A stretch of DNA of 12,114 bases from Tissierellia bacterium (GTDB lineage Bacteria > Bacillota > Clostridia > Tissierellales > Tissierellaceae). The notes under the pieces were generated by a model. The model was not told the origin of the DNA. It ran no database searches and saw nothing but the letters and a program-made list of their open reading frames with translations. The stretch is taken from assembly GCA_012521625.1 (NCBI GenBank), contig JAAYLY010000091.1, forward strand, positions 1-12,114. Reading direction: 5' to 3'. Every line of letters starts with the position of its first letter. Position 1 is the stretch's first letter. This document shows positions 1 through 6,066 of the stretch, piece by piece. Made by a program: the position numbers and the translations under genes.

Positions 1-465
1 GCTGAGAAACATAATAGGAGGTGGATTAGTTCGGACCTAGGAAGTATTTCATCAGGCCTAATAAGAAAGCGCTTAGGTAGGGAACATAGGCCTTATAGGA
101 TCCTTAATAGTAGCCCATTAAGGTGGGAGGATAGGCTTAAATTACAAATTGAAAAATTAGACATAAATTACCATAAGATTAAGTTTTTAGAATATGACCT
201 GGACCTATCTCAAATTAAATTAAATAAGAAGAATAGGGAAAAGGTGGAAAAACTTCAAAATACCAATTCCTTAGCCTTTATTGATTACATAGCCTTTGGT
301 GGCCATTTGGAAAATAATGATGAGATAATTATCGAATATGAGGAATTAAGAAGGCCAGATAAGTTAATAATAGATACTGAAATGGAAGTGGATTTAAATC
401 TACATTCCATCATACGGATAGTAGACGTCTTTGGCCAGGAGTATGTTCAAAGACTTAATGATTAA
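1..465 (+). CDS. C-terminal part of an unrecognised protein (5' end outside the window)
   Basis: The first reading frame is open from base 1 to a TAA at 463-465, giving 154 residues, so the gene starts before the window. A GTG at 244 lies in this frame but has no good ribosome binding site and the protein clearly continues upstream of it, so I treat it as internal. The visible part is basic and Arg/Lys-rich at first (residues about 1-45, with a SISSGLIRKRLG stretch), then helical and charged (about 45-85). It ends in a more acidic region with alternating hydrophobic residues that suggests strands. I see no catalytic motif, membrane segment or repeat, and I do not recognise the family. Codon use matches the neighbours. 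Downstream is an AT-only stretch ending in a T-rich run, which may act as a weak terminator. Confidence 0.75.
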   Translation, partial: AEKHNRRWISSDLGSISSGLIRKRLGREHRPYRILNSSPLRWEDRLKLQIEKLDINYHKIKFLEYDLDLSQIKLNKKNREKVEKLQNTNSLAFIDYIAFGGHLENNDEIIIEYEELRRPDKLIIDTEMEVDLNLHSIIRIVDVFGQEYVQRLND

Positions 466-505
466 CAAAAATTAATTTTTTATTTTATATTTTCATATGT
501 ACAAG

Positions 506-537
506 TTGTAAAAAATAGGTTAATATTAAGTTATACT
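506..537 (+). promoter_or_regulatory. Possible sigma-A-type promoter for the DUF1292 gene
   Basis: TATACT at 532-537 is a good -10 element. TTGTAA at 506-511 is the best -35 nearby, but the 20-bp spacing is longer than the usual 16-18. It lies just upstream of the AGGAGG (545-550) of the DUF1292 gene, so any leader would be very short. Confidence 0.35.
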
Positions 538-556
538 ATATTTTAGGAGGATAAGT

Positions 557-898
557 ATGGATAGAGATAAACACATCCACGATGAAAATTGCCAACACGA
601 CCATAATCATGATTTTATGGATATAATCAACTTGACTACAGAAGATGGAGAAGAAGTTGAGTGTGGTATCATAGGAACCTTTGAAGTAGAAGATAAGGAG
701 TATATGGCTCTATTAGATCTAGAAACTGAAGATGTCCTACTATTTGCCTATACAGAAGATGAAGAAGGCTTCGAACTGGCACCAATTGAAGATGATGAAG
801 AATTCGATATAGTAGCAGAGGCTTACTATGAGCTTTTTGATGATGAATTCGATGATTATGAAGAATATGAATTTGAAGATGAAGAGGATGAAGAATAA
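557..898 (+). CDS. DUF1292 (YrzB-like) acidic protein with a His/Cys-rich N-terminus
   Basis: This 113-residue protein fits the DUF1292/YrzB family of small conserved Firmicutes proteins of unknown function. The core, about residues 21-80, runs from a MDIINLTTEDGEEVECGIIGTFEV stretch through EYMALLDLE and VLLFAY to a polar Asp/Glu segment, as expected for this domain. Two ends stand out. Residues 6-18 hold five histidines and one cysteine (H6, H8, C12, H14, H16, H18), a possible metal site. The last 30 residues are almost all Asp, Glu, Tyr and Phe. AGGAGG at 545-550 sits 6 bases before the ATG, which supports the start. The gene appears to be a single transcription unit, with a promoter-like element before it and a strong hairpin directly after the stop. 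In Bacillus the relative yrzB lies near ruvX (yrrK), but those genes are not seen here. Confidence 0.88.
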   Translation: MDRDKHIHDENCQHDHNHDFMDIINLTTEDGEEVECGIIGTFEVEDKEYMALLDLETEDVLLFAYTEDEEGFELAPIEDDEEFDIVAEAYYELFDDEFDDYEEYEFEDEEDEE

Positions 899-930
899 AA
901 GTACTTTGCTTATGCAAAGTACTTTTCTGT
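897..930 (+). terminator. Rho-independent terminator after the DUF1292 gene
   Basis: A perfect 13-bp stem (897-909 with 914-926) with a TTAT loop starts inside the stop codon. Its 3' arm ends in TTTT and is followed by CTGTAATTTTT. Because the 5' arm begins AAAA it could also work for transcription from the other side. Confidence 0.85.
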
Positions 931-966
931 AATTTTTGAGGGAAGATAAATATTTCTAGAAAAGAT

Positions 967-996
967 TTGAGAACCCAGTATCATTTAGGGTATAAT
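967..996 (+). promoter_or_regulatory. Sigma-A-type promoter for the radical SAM gene
   Basis: TTGAGA at 967-972 and a consensus TATAAT at 991-996 are separated by 18 bp. The start point would be near 1003, leaving a leader of about 30 bases that contains the AGGAGA ribosome binding site at 1017-1022. Confidence 0.6.
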
Positions 997-1032
997 ATAA
1001 TGGACAACTAATATTTAGGAGATGAGCAGCAT

Positions 1033-1986
1033 TTGAGTAGCATCAAGGTATATAATACATATTCAGAATATTTAGTAAAACGCTTTGGAGAAAAGGTTTA
1101 CAAACTCCCCATAAGTTTGCCACTAACCTGTCCCAACAGGGATGGCTGTGTAGGCACTGGAGGCTGCACCTTCTGTGGGGAAGAAGGAGGCTCCTTCGAA
1201 AATCTATCTAACCGCTTGTCCATAAGGGACCAGCTCCTTAAAAATAAGGAATATATCAGCAAGAGGTATAAGGCCAAAAAGTTTATTGCATATTTCCAAA
1301 ATTTTTCAAATACTTATGTACCACTGGAGGATTTTAAGGATAATATCCGCCAGGCCATTATAGATGATATAGTGGGCATTTCCATATCCACTAGGCCCGA
1401 TTGTATTAGGGATGATTATTTAAGATTCCTAGAGGAAATAAAAAAAGAATATGATTTAGAAATAACTATAGAATTAGGTTTACAGTCTGTAAACTACCAT
1501 AGTTTAATTAGGATAAATAGGGGACATACCCTGGCTGAGTTTATAGATGCGGTCCTAAGGATAAAAAGGGCCAATCTAAGAGTCTGTAGCCATCTTATAC
1601 TGAACCTACCCTGGGATGATATGATAGATGTCATAGAAAACGCCAAGATCCTATCGGCTTTAAATGTAGATGAAATTAAATTACACTCCCTCTATATAGT
1701 GGAAGGGACTGAGATGGCTGAACAGTTTAAGAGGAATGAAATTGCCATGGTCTCCAAGGAAGAATATATGGAAAGGGTAATCACCTTCTTAGAGCATCTA
1801 GATCCTGAAATAGTAGTCCAGAGGATTATAGGTAGGGCTCCTGAGGAAAACACCCTATTTGTAAACTGGCAGGAATCCTGGTGGAGGATAAGGGATGAAA
1901 TCGTTACCACCATGGAAGAAAGAAACAGCTTTCAAGGGGCTAAATTTAATTACCTAAATGGTAAGGCTTTAAATAAATTCCAATAA
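1033..1986 (+). CDS. Radical SAM protein of the TIGR01212 (YhcC/YtqA) family
   Basis: This 317-residue protein is of normal length for the TIGR01212 radical SAM family. The cluster-binding motif reads CPNRDGCVGTGGCTFC, that is C33-x11-C45-x2-C48. This stretched spacing replaces the usual CxxxCxxC and is typical of YhcC/YtqA. C39 inside the motif is an extra cysteine. ISTRPDCI (about 115-122), IELGLQSVN (about 146-154) and HLILNLPWDD (about 187-196) fit the conserved parts of the TIM-barrel. The protein should bind a 4Fe-4S cluster and S-adenosylmethionine. The B. subtilis relative YtqA has been linked to tRNA wobble-uridine modification (MnmL, in the mnm5s2U pathway); applying that here is inference. 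YtqB/MnmM, its usual partner there, is not next to it. The TTG start is supported by AGGAGA at 1017-1022 and a good promoter. Confidence 0.92.
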   Translation: MSSIKVYNTYSEYLVKRFGEKVYKLPISLPLTCPNRDGCVGTGGCTFCGEEGGSFENLSNRLSIRDQLLKNKEYISKRYKAKKFIAYFQNFSNTYVPLEDFKDNIRQAIIDDIVGISISTRPDCIRDDYLRFLEEIKKEYDLEITIELGLQSVNYHSLIRINRGHTLAEFIDAVLRIKRANLRVCSHLILNLPWDDMIDVIENAKILSALNVDEIKLHSLYIVEGTEMAEQFKRNEIAMVSKEEYMERVITFLEHLDPEIVVQRIIGRAPEENTLFVNWQESWWRIRDEIVTTMEERNSFQGAKFNYLNGKALNKFQ

Positions 1987-2017
1987 AACAAAAATAAATG
2001 AAAGGTAGGGGTTTATT

Positions 2018-2440
2018 ATGTGCAAATTCATTTTAGGTGAAAAGGGTGCAGGCAAAACAAAGTGGTTAATTGACAACGCCAACAAGGACATGTTAGAAGG
2101 AAACGGGAACATCGCCTTTGTTGACGTTGACCATGACCACATTTTTTCACTTAATTATAACGTCCGCCTTATTAACGCCATGGAGTTCAATGTGGATAGC
2201 GTTGAGTCCCTCTATGGCTTTTTGTGTGGAATTATTGGCATGGATTACGACCTGGAAAAGATCTATGTGGACTCCATCTATAAGGTTATCGATTTAAGTA
2301 TAGATGATTTAATAGACCTCTCTCGAAAACTTTCGGTAATAAGGGAAAAGTTCGGTACCCGTTTCTATATAAATGTTGATTATAGATTAGAAGATATGCC
2401 AGAGGAGCTAAAGGACTACTGTATTGAGTTAGAGTTATAA
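2018..2440 (+). CDS. Small P-loop protein of unknown function
   Basis: This 140-residue protein begins with a clear Walker A motif, GEKGAGKT at residues 7-14, directly after a short strand (CKFIL), as in P-loop NTPases. Possible Walker B strands, hydrophobic residues ending in Asp, are IAFVDVD (32-38), KIYVDS (81-86) and FYINVD (116-121); the second looks best. The chain is too short for a full AAA+ or ABC ATPase and shows no ABC signature or arginine finger, so it resembles a minimal nucleotide-binding fold. It has no signal peptide or membrane segment and ends in an acidic tail. It starts 31 bases after the radical SAM gene with AGGTAGGG 7 bases before the ATG, and a terminator follows, so the two genes probably share a transcript. 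I cannot name a function. The first third uses more C-ending codons (AAC, GAC, GCC) than its neighbours. Confidence 0.8.
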   Translation: MCKFILGEKGAGKTKWLIDNANKDMLEGNGNIAFVDVDHDHIFSLNYNVRLINAMEFNVDSVESLYGFLCGIIGMDYDLEKIYVDSIYKVIDLSIDDLIDLSRKLSVIREKFGTRFYINVDYRLEDMPEELKDYCIELEL

Positions 2441-2455
2441 TCCTACCTAGTTAAA

Positions 2456-2500
2456 AACCTCCTATCTTACAGGATAATGTAGATAGGAGGTTATTGTTGT
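2456..2500 (+). terminator. Rho-independent terminator after the P-loop gene
   Basis: AACCTCCTATCT (2456-2467) pairs perfectly with AGATAGGAGGTT (2481-2492). Two more pairs are possible inside, past a bulged T. The 3' side continues as ATTGTTGTATT, a T-rich but interrupted tail. Confidence 0.8.
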
Positions 2501-2538
2501 ATTAAGGAAAGTTTATGATCTTGTTATTAAATATTAAG

Positions 2539-2561
2539 TTATTAACTTATTAAGTTAATAA
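2539..2561. repeat. 23-bp AT-rich perfect palindrome
   Basis: The arms TTATTAACTTA (2539-2549) and TAAGTTAATAA (2551-2561) are exact reverse complements around one central T. Part of the motif (ATTAAGTT) also occurs just upstream at 2533-2540. The site lies in the non-coding 2501-2641 stretch, between two transcription units that face each other. It could be an operator or simply AT-rich sequence. A poly-T tail is not directly attached, so it is not a clear terminator. Confidence 0.5.
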
Positions 2562-2641
2562 GTGGAGTAATCTATTTATTTTATTTTCATCTTCAATAAA
2601 TTTTTTAATGAAGTATGGGCCATTATAAATATGATATAATA

Positions 2642-2670
2642 GATAATGCAGGGACATTCCCTGCATTATC
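2642..2670 (-). terminator. Hairpin terminator of the minus-strand DUF1540 gene
   Basis: GATAATGCAGGGA (2642-2654) and TCCCTGCATTATC (2658-2670) form a perfect 13-bp stem with a 3-base loop. It lies 19 bases past the stop codon of the minus-strand gene. Read on that strand it is followed by TATTATATCATATTTAT, a moderately T-rich tail. On the plus strand the following bases are less T-rich, so termination of the minus-strand gene is the better reading. Confidence 0.65.
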
Positions 2671-2689
2671 ATTTAAAGATATTTTGAGG

Positions 2690-2848
2690 CTACTTAAGTC
2701 TGAAGGTACCACAATCGGTCTCATCCACTGATTTAGCGTTCCTAGGCTTTATTTCAATTTTTCCAGCTGTACAATATTGACCATCTTTATTGTAATGGCA
2801 GTTATTAACTACACATTTAACTCCTTCAGTTATTTTTTCATTATGCAT
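2690..2848 (-). CDS. DUF1540 small cysteine protein
   Basis: This 52-residue minus-strand gene is easy to miss because it is short and lies opposite an open extension of the next plus-strand gene. The protein matches the DUF1540 pattern: KCVVNNCHYN, then YCTAGKIEI, an alanine/serine stretch, and TDCGTF near the end. The four cysteines are C12, C17, C26 and C46, spaced x4, x8 and x19. DUF1540 is found in Clostridia and Bacilli and its function is unknown; the cysteines suggest metal binding, which is inference. On the minus strand GAAAGGAG precedes the ATG by 7 bases, an excellent ribosome binding site, and a hairpin terminator follows the TAG stop. I find no convincing promoter between it and the divergent rsuA-type gene, although only 96 bases separate the two starts. 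Confidence 0.88.
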   Translation of the reverse strand: MHNEKITEGVKCVVNNCHYNKDGQYCTAGKIEIKPRNAKSVDETDCGTFRLK

Positions 2849-2876
2849 ATTTATGCTCCTTTCAAGGTGAAATTTG

Positions 2877-2905
2877 TGGACAATTTTATTTTCTGCACTT
2901 ATAGT
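2877..2905 (+). promoter_or_regulatory. Probable promoter for the RsuA-type gene
   Basis: TGGACA (2877-2882) and TATAGT (2900-2905) each differ from consensus by one base and are exactly 17 bp apart. Transcription would start near 2912, inside the divergent gap and before the AAGGTAGG ribosome binding site at 2930-2937. This supports a translation start at 2945 and excludes any start further upstream. Confidence 0.5.
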
Positions 2906-2944
2906 TTATTTATACAGAAAAAAGAATGTAAGGTAGGTATATAT

Positions 2945-3664
2945 ATGGCTAAATTGGAAAGATTAGATAAGGTTTTAGCTAACATGGGATATGGAAGCAG
3001 AAAGGATGTAAAATCCTTTATTAAAGCTGGCCTTGTTAGCGTAAATGGTAAGATAATACTTGATAATAGTTTTAAGGTGGACCCTAATAATGACATGATC
3101 CAATTTAAGGATGGGGTGGTAAATTATAGAAAATATGTTTACCTAATGATGAATAAACCTCAAGGCTTAGTATCTTCCACCGATGACCCCTTCTCTAGAA
3201 CTGTCATAGATCTACTGCCGGAAGAATACTTAATATATAAACCCTTTCCTGCAGGCCGCCTTGATAAGGATACGGAGGGCCTATTGTTGTTAACCAACGA
3301 CGGCCAGCTTGCCCATCAGCTTTTATCCCCAAAGAAGGGGGTAGATAAGACCTACTATGTGGAGGTAGAGGGCTATGTAGATGAAAGCTACATAGTAGCC
3401 TTTAAAGAGGGGGTTGTTTTGGATGACGGTTATAAATGTCTACCAGCCCAGCTTGAAATAATCCAGCCGGATCTTATATCTAAGGTATATTTGACCATCC
3501 AGGAGGGTAAATTCCACCAGGTTAAGAGGATGTTCCAAAGCTTTGACATGAGGGTGGTATATCTAAAGAGGATTTCCATGGGTCCTTTAAAGTTGGATGA
3601 AAGTTTAGCTAGTGGTGAATTTAGGGAACTTACGGAAGAAGAATTAAGTCTATTAAAAAGTTGA
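2945..3664 (+). CDS. rsuA: RsuA-type 16S rRNA pseudouridine synthase
   Basis: This 239-residue enzyme converts a uridine in rRNA to pseudouridine. An N-terminal S4 RNA-binding domain (about residues 4-50, LDKVLANMGYGSRKDVKSFIKAGLVSVNG) precedes the catalytic domain. The catalytic aspartate is D107 in AGRLDKDTEGLLLLTNDG. The following SPKKGVDKTYYVEVEG and HQVKRMF stretches are typical of the RsuA/RluB/RluE/RluF group. The KTY form is closer to RsuA (16S position 516) than to RluB, but the target cannot be proved from sequence. The frame stays open for 56 codons upstream, to an ATG at 2777. I reject that start: the extension is hydrophobic, unlike the family, has no ribosome binding site and covers the DUF1540 gene. 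ATG 2945 has AAGGTAGG 7 bases before it and gives the normal family length. Confidence 0.93.
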   Translation: MAKLERLDKVLANMGYGSRKDVKSFIKAGLVSVNGKIILDNSFKVDPNNDMIQFKDGVVNYRKYVYLMMNKPQGLVSSTDDPFSRTVIDLLPEEYLIYKPFPAGRLDKDTEGLLLLTNDGQLAHQLLSPKKGVDKTYYVEVEGYVDESYIVAFKEGVVLDDGYKCLPAQLEIIQPDLISKVYLTIQEGKFHQVKRMFQSFDMRVVYLKRISMGPLKLDESLASGEFRELTEEELSLLKS

Positions 3665-3714
3665 TTTCATATGATATAATAAGAGAAAATAGAAATTAGA
3701 ATGGGTGTTATAAT

Positions 3715-4266
3715 TTGAGTATCAATAGGAGGAATAGCGTATTTAAACGTTTCTTTGAACTGAGGTCTTCCTTGATTATGCAATACGGAAATGGAGATCT
3801 TACAAAAAGGGAATTCCTAGAACAAAATTTTGAATTAGTCAGAAGGACTAATTTAAAACCCTTTTTAAGGGTAGATACATACGAGAAGGGCTTATTTAAT
3901 TATCAGTACTACAATGTCCTAGCCAAATATTATACCATGCTGGCCAAGGAGATAAGGAATAGGAAAAAGCACCGTAAGTATTACAATTATTACCTAAATA
4001 AGGGGAACAACTACTACCACGAGAAGGATAAGGCAGCCTTAGCCTTGCTTAAACTTATTGAATTTAAAGGGGTAGAAGCCTACTTTGTAGAGATGGATTC
4101 CAAATCCCTAAGGGATAAATTATTCGAAATAGTCCTACTGGATTATGAGGAGGCAATTTTCCACTCCAAGGCCCAATGGCTGTTGGATATCCTTAGGGAA
4201 GAGAAGGTCTTTATTGAGGAGAAGAAGGTATCTTTAATCGATGACTACATCAATGAGACTTACTAA
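3715..4266 (+). CDS. Conserved-looking hypothetical protein, 183 residues
   Basis: I do not recognise this protein with certainty; it may belong to a clostridial domain of unknown function (DUF6648 is a candidate from memory only). It is basic, very rich in Tyr, Lys, Asn and Leu, and looks all-helical. The middle part, KKHRKYYNYYLNKGNNYYHEKD (about 84-105), is strikingly tyrosine-rich and may be the conserved core. There is no signal peptide, membrane segment, cysteine or recognisable catalytic motif. The TTG start at 3715 has only a weak ribosome binding site (GGGTG around 3703-3707), so a slightly different start is possible. The gene begins 50 bases after the rsuA-type gene. A TATAAT at 3675-3680 lies between them without a matching -35 box, so it may be cotranscribed or have its own weak promoter. 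Confidence 0.8.
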   Translation: MSINRRNSVFKRFFELRSSLIMQYGNGDLTKREFLEQNFELVRRTNLKPFLRVDTYEKGLFNYQYYNVLAKYYTMLAKEIRNRKKHRKYYNYYLNKGNNYYHEKDKAALALLKLIEFKGVEAYFVEMDSKSLRDKLFEIVLLDYEEAIFHSKAQWLLDILREEKVFIEEKKVSLIDDYINETY

Positions 4267-4310
4267 TAGCTTTAGCTTATTAATTTAAATATTGGAAAAT
4301 GACATTAAAA

Positions 4311-4350
4311 AATGCTTAAGATTTCTAGTTAATCTTAAGCATTAATTATT
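4311..4350. terminator. Shared terminator between two convergent genes
   Basis: A 13-bp stem (4311-4323 with 4331-4343, core ATGCTTAAGATT/AATCTTAAGCAT) encloses a 7-base loop. It lies between the plus-strand gene ending at 4266 and the minus-strand gene ending at 4367. On the minus strand it is followed by a run of six T, a proper U-tract. On the plus strand the tail (AATTATTGTATT) is weaker. It probably serves both genes. Confidence 0.8.
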
Positions 4351-4366
4351 GTATTAAGTTGTATTC

Positions 4367-4930
4367 CTAATTCTTATTGGCGATTATCTTAACTATCTCC
4401 TCTAAGGAAGAGTTATTAGGAATTTCATATTTACCCGATCTTAGATTCCTATCTAAGCCCATCTCCTGAGCTTTTAAAACGAAATCATTTTTACTAGAGA
4501 TTAATCCACTAGCCTCCAAGATAGACCCTATGCCTGAAGGTAGGGTACCTTCTGGTATATCTACAGTAACCATCCTGCTTTGAACTTCATCACTAGGATT
4601 AGGCCTGTCCACATTGTCTCCTGCTGAATCCCTGTCATCTTTCTGGTCATCTTCCTTATCTAGAGTATTTTCATCATCCTTTCCATTTTCATTAGCTTCT
4701 TCTTGGTCATTATCTTCATTCTGGCCAGTGGCAATGTCCTTAGACTCATCTTCAACTTCTAATTCATTTTCTACTACCCTAGTTGGAGGATTTACCCCGT
4801 CCTTATGGAATAAGATGTCCAATCTCCAGCCTATTATTACCACTACAGCTGCAACTATGGCGATCATAATAAGGTAGTCGATGGATTCATATAGTAAATC
4901 CTTGAGTTTTTCATTAAAGTCGTTCACCAT
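4367..4930 (-). CDS. Membrane-anchored MltG/YceG-like protein lacking the catalytic domain
   Basis: This 187-residue protein has three parts. A short cytoplasmic start is followed by one membrane segment (about 19-37, LIMIAIVAAVVVIIGW). Next comes a low-complexity, highly acidic linker (about 50-118), mostly Asp, Glu, Asn and Lys. A small C-terminal domain (about 120-187) begins VTVDIPEGTLPSGIGSILEASGLI and contains LRSGKYEIPNNSSLEEIVKII. The last part resembles the LysM-like domain found before the lytic transglycosylase domain in MltG (YceG, B. subtilis YrrL). MltG proteins are about 330-380 residues and carry a catalytic glutamate domain, which is absent here, so the protein may bind peptidoglycan without cutting it. 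AAGGTG on the minus strand precedes the ATG by 3-4 bases. The gene is divergent from the RluA-family gene and convergent with the 183-residue gene. Confidence 0.85.
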   Translation of the reverse strand: MVNDFNEKLKDLLYESIDYLIMIAIVAAVVVIIGWRLDILFHKDGVNPPTRVVENELEVEDESKDIATGQNEDNDQEEANENGKDDENTLDKEDDQKDDRDSAGDNVDRPNPSDEVQSRMVTVDIPEGTLPSGIGSILEASGLISSKNDFVLKAQEMGLDRNLRSGKYEIPNNSSLEEIVKIIANKN

Positions 4931-4962
4931 TTACACCTTCTTTATGTAATTAAAGTTTTTCT

Positions 4963-4989
4963 TTAACAAATACTGTATTAGTATATAAT
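4963..4989 (+). promoter_or_regulatory. Promoter-like elements for the RluA-family gene
   Basis: TATAAT at 4984-4989 is a consensus -10. TTAACA at 4963-4968 is a near-consensus -35, but the spacing is only 15 bp, so the pairing is uncertain. The -10 box is next to the -10 of an opposing promoter at 4991-4999. Confidence 0.45.
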
Positions 4990-4990
4990 A

Positions 4991-4999
4991 ATTATAGCA
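4991..4999 (-). promoter_or_regulatory. Extended -10 promoter for the MltG-like gene
   Basis: Read on the minus strand the bases are TGCTATAAT, a perfect extended -10 (TGN plus TATAAT). No good -35 lies 17 bp upstream, which extended -10 promoters do not need. Transcription would start near 4984, inside the -10 box of the plus-strand promoter, and leave a leader of about 50 bases before the ATG at 4930. Confidence 0.5.
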
Positions 5000-5025
5000 C
5001 AAGAATTGGGAAAAGGTGATAGAAA

Positions 5026-5994
5026 TTGAAGGAAATAATAATACAGAAGAATGAAAGCCAGCAGAGGTTGGATAGATTCTTACAAAAATATCTAAACAAG
5101 GCTCCTAGAAGCTTTATCTTTAAGATGATTAGGAAGAAAAATATCAAGGTCAACGGCAAGAGGGCAGAGCCTAATATAATGCTTAATGAAGGGGATAGGA
5201 TCCAGCTCTTTCTAGCTGATGAGACCATAGAAAATTTCAGGGAGGAAAAGAAGGTTATCAAATCTAAAATAGCTCCCAACATAATCTATGAGGATGATAA
5301 TATCCTCCTTATAAATAAGGAGGTGGGTATCCTATCCCACGGGGCAGGTGGATCCTTTGAAGAAAATGTGGTAGATAGTATAATCCAATATCTAATAGAA
5401 AAGGGGGAATATGTACCTAGAATCGAAAGGACCTTTACACCCTCTATCTGCAACCGGCTAGATAGGAATACCTCAGGCCTTATAATAGGAGCTAAGAACT
5501 ATGATAGCCTAAAGCTTGTAAATGAGGCCATGAAAAGGGGCCACATAAGGAAGTTCTACAAGACCATAGTAAAGGGTAGGGTAGAAAGGGAGATGAGGGA
5601 GGTAGCCTACCTTGCTAAGGATGAGGATAGGAACCTGGTGGAAGTAATGGAGGAAGATATGGAAGGGGCTAAAAAAATCGTCACCAACATCACTCCCCTA
5701 AAATACTCCAAGGGCTATACCCTACTGGAGATAGAGCTTATAACAGGTAGAACCCACCAGATTAGAAGCCATCTTTCAGCCCTAGGCTTCCCTATAATTG
5801 GAGATAGGAAGTATGGTAGAAAGGCTGTAAATGAAAGCTTTAGAAAGCAGTATGGCCTAGATAACCAGTGGCTTCATGCCTATAAGTTGGAGTTTAATGG
5901 CCTGGAGGCACCCTTAGATTATCTAAATGGAAGGGTCTTTACAGCCCAGGCCAGTAGGAAATTTTTAAACATAGAAAAGGATTTATTCAGCTAG
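5026..5994 (+). CDS. RluA-family pseudouridine synthase (RluC/RluD-like)
   Basis: This 322-residue protein has the normal length and order of the RluA family. An S4 domain lies at about residues 12-60 (RLDRFLQKYLN, IKVNGKRAE, EGDRI), then the catalytic domain from about 85. The catalytic aspartate is D146 in CNRLDRNTSGL. HGAGGSFEENV, FYKTIVKGR and LITGRTHQIRSHLSALGFPIIGDRKYG (about 239-265) are the other family landmarks. It should isomerise uridines in 23S rRNA, as RluC and RluD do, but which sites cannot be read from sequence. It differs from the RsuA-type enzyme in this window by its motif (RLDRNTSG against RLDKDTEG) and GRTHQIR. The start is TTG 5026, with AAGGTGAT at 5013-5020, close to an ideal Shine-Dalgarno. 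It is a single-gene unit closed by a strong terminator. Confidence 0.93.
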   Translation: MKEIIIQKNESQQRLDRFLQKYLNKAPRSFIFKMIRKKNIKVNGKRAEPNIMLNEGDRIQLFLADETIENFREEKKVIKSKIAPNIIYEDDNILLINKEVGILSHGAGGSFEENVVDSIIQYLIEKGEYVPRIERTFTPSICNRLDRNTSGLIIGAKNYDSLKLVNEAMKRGHIRKFYKTIVKGRVEREMREVAYLAKDEDRNLVEVMEEDMEGAKKIVTNITPLKYSKGYTLLEIELITGRTHQIRSHLSALGFPIIGDRKYGRKAVNESFRKQYGLDNQWLHAYKLEFNGLEAPLDYLNGRVFTAQASRKFLNIEKDLFS

Positions 5995-6012
5995 TATTAA
6001 TTTAAGGACGAT

Positions 6013-6066
6013 AAAAATGCGAAAGGACCAGGATAAAATCCAGGGGCCTTTCGCATTTTTTGTATT
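6013..6066 (+). terminator. Strong rho-independent terminator
   Basis: AAAAATGCGAAAGG (6013-6026) pairs perfectly with CCTTTCGCATTTTT (6047-6060), followed by TTGTATT. A smaller GGAT/ATCC hairpin (6031-6041) can form at the tip. It separates the RluA-family gene from the opp operon. Confidence 0.92.

Noticed and set aside
467..495. A terminator after the first partial gene
   Set aside because: The AAAAATTAATTTTT palindrome has no room for a loop and contains no G or C, so a stable hairpin is unlikely even though a T-rich run follows.
669..917. Minus-strand open frame opposite the DUF1292 gene
   Set aside because: It is a His/Leu-rich shadow of the acidic repeats on the plus strand and would read through the terminator stem.
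2642..2670. A plus-strand regulatory hairpin or small RNA following the TATAAT at 2635-2640
   Set aside because: There is no -35 partner, and the stem is better explained as the terminator of the minus-strand DUF1540 gene.
2777..2944. A 56-codon upstream extension of the RsuA-type gene
   Set aside because: It is hydrophobic and unlike the family, has no ribosome binding site, lies upstream of the likely promoter and overlaps the better-supported DUF1540 gene on the other strand.
4614..4877. Serine-rich plus-strand open frame opposite the MltG-like gene
   Set aside because: Its Ser/Phe-rich composition mirrors the Asp/Glu linker of the real minus-strand gene, and it has no ribosome binding site.
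4992..5282. Minus-strand hydrophobic frame opposite the RluA-family gene
   Set aside because: It covers the S4 domain of a well-supported gene and its hydrophobicity is a by-product of Lys/Glu-rich codons on the other strand.
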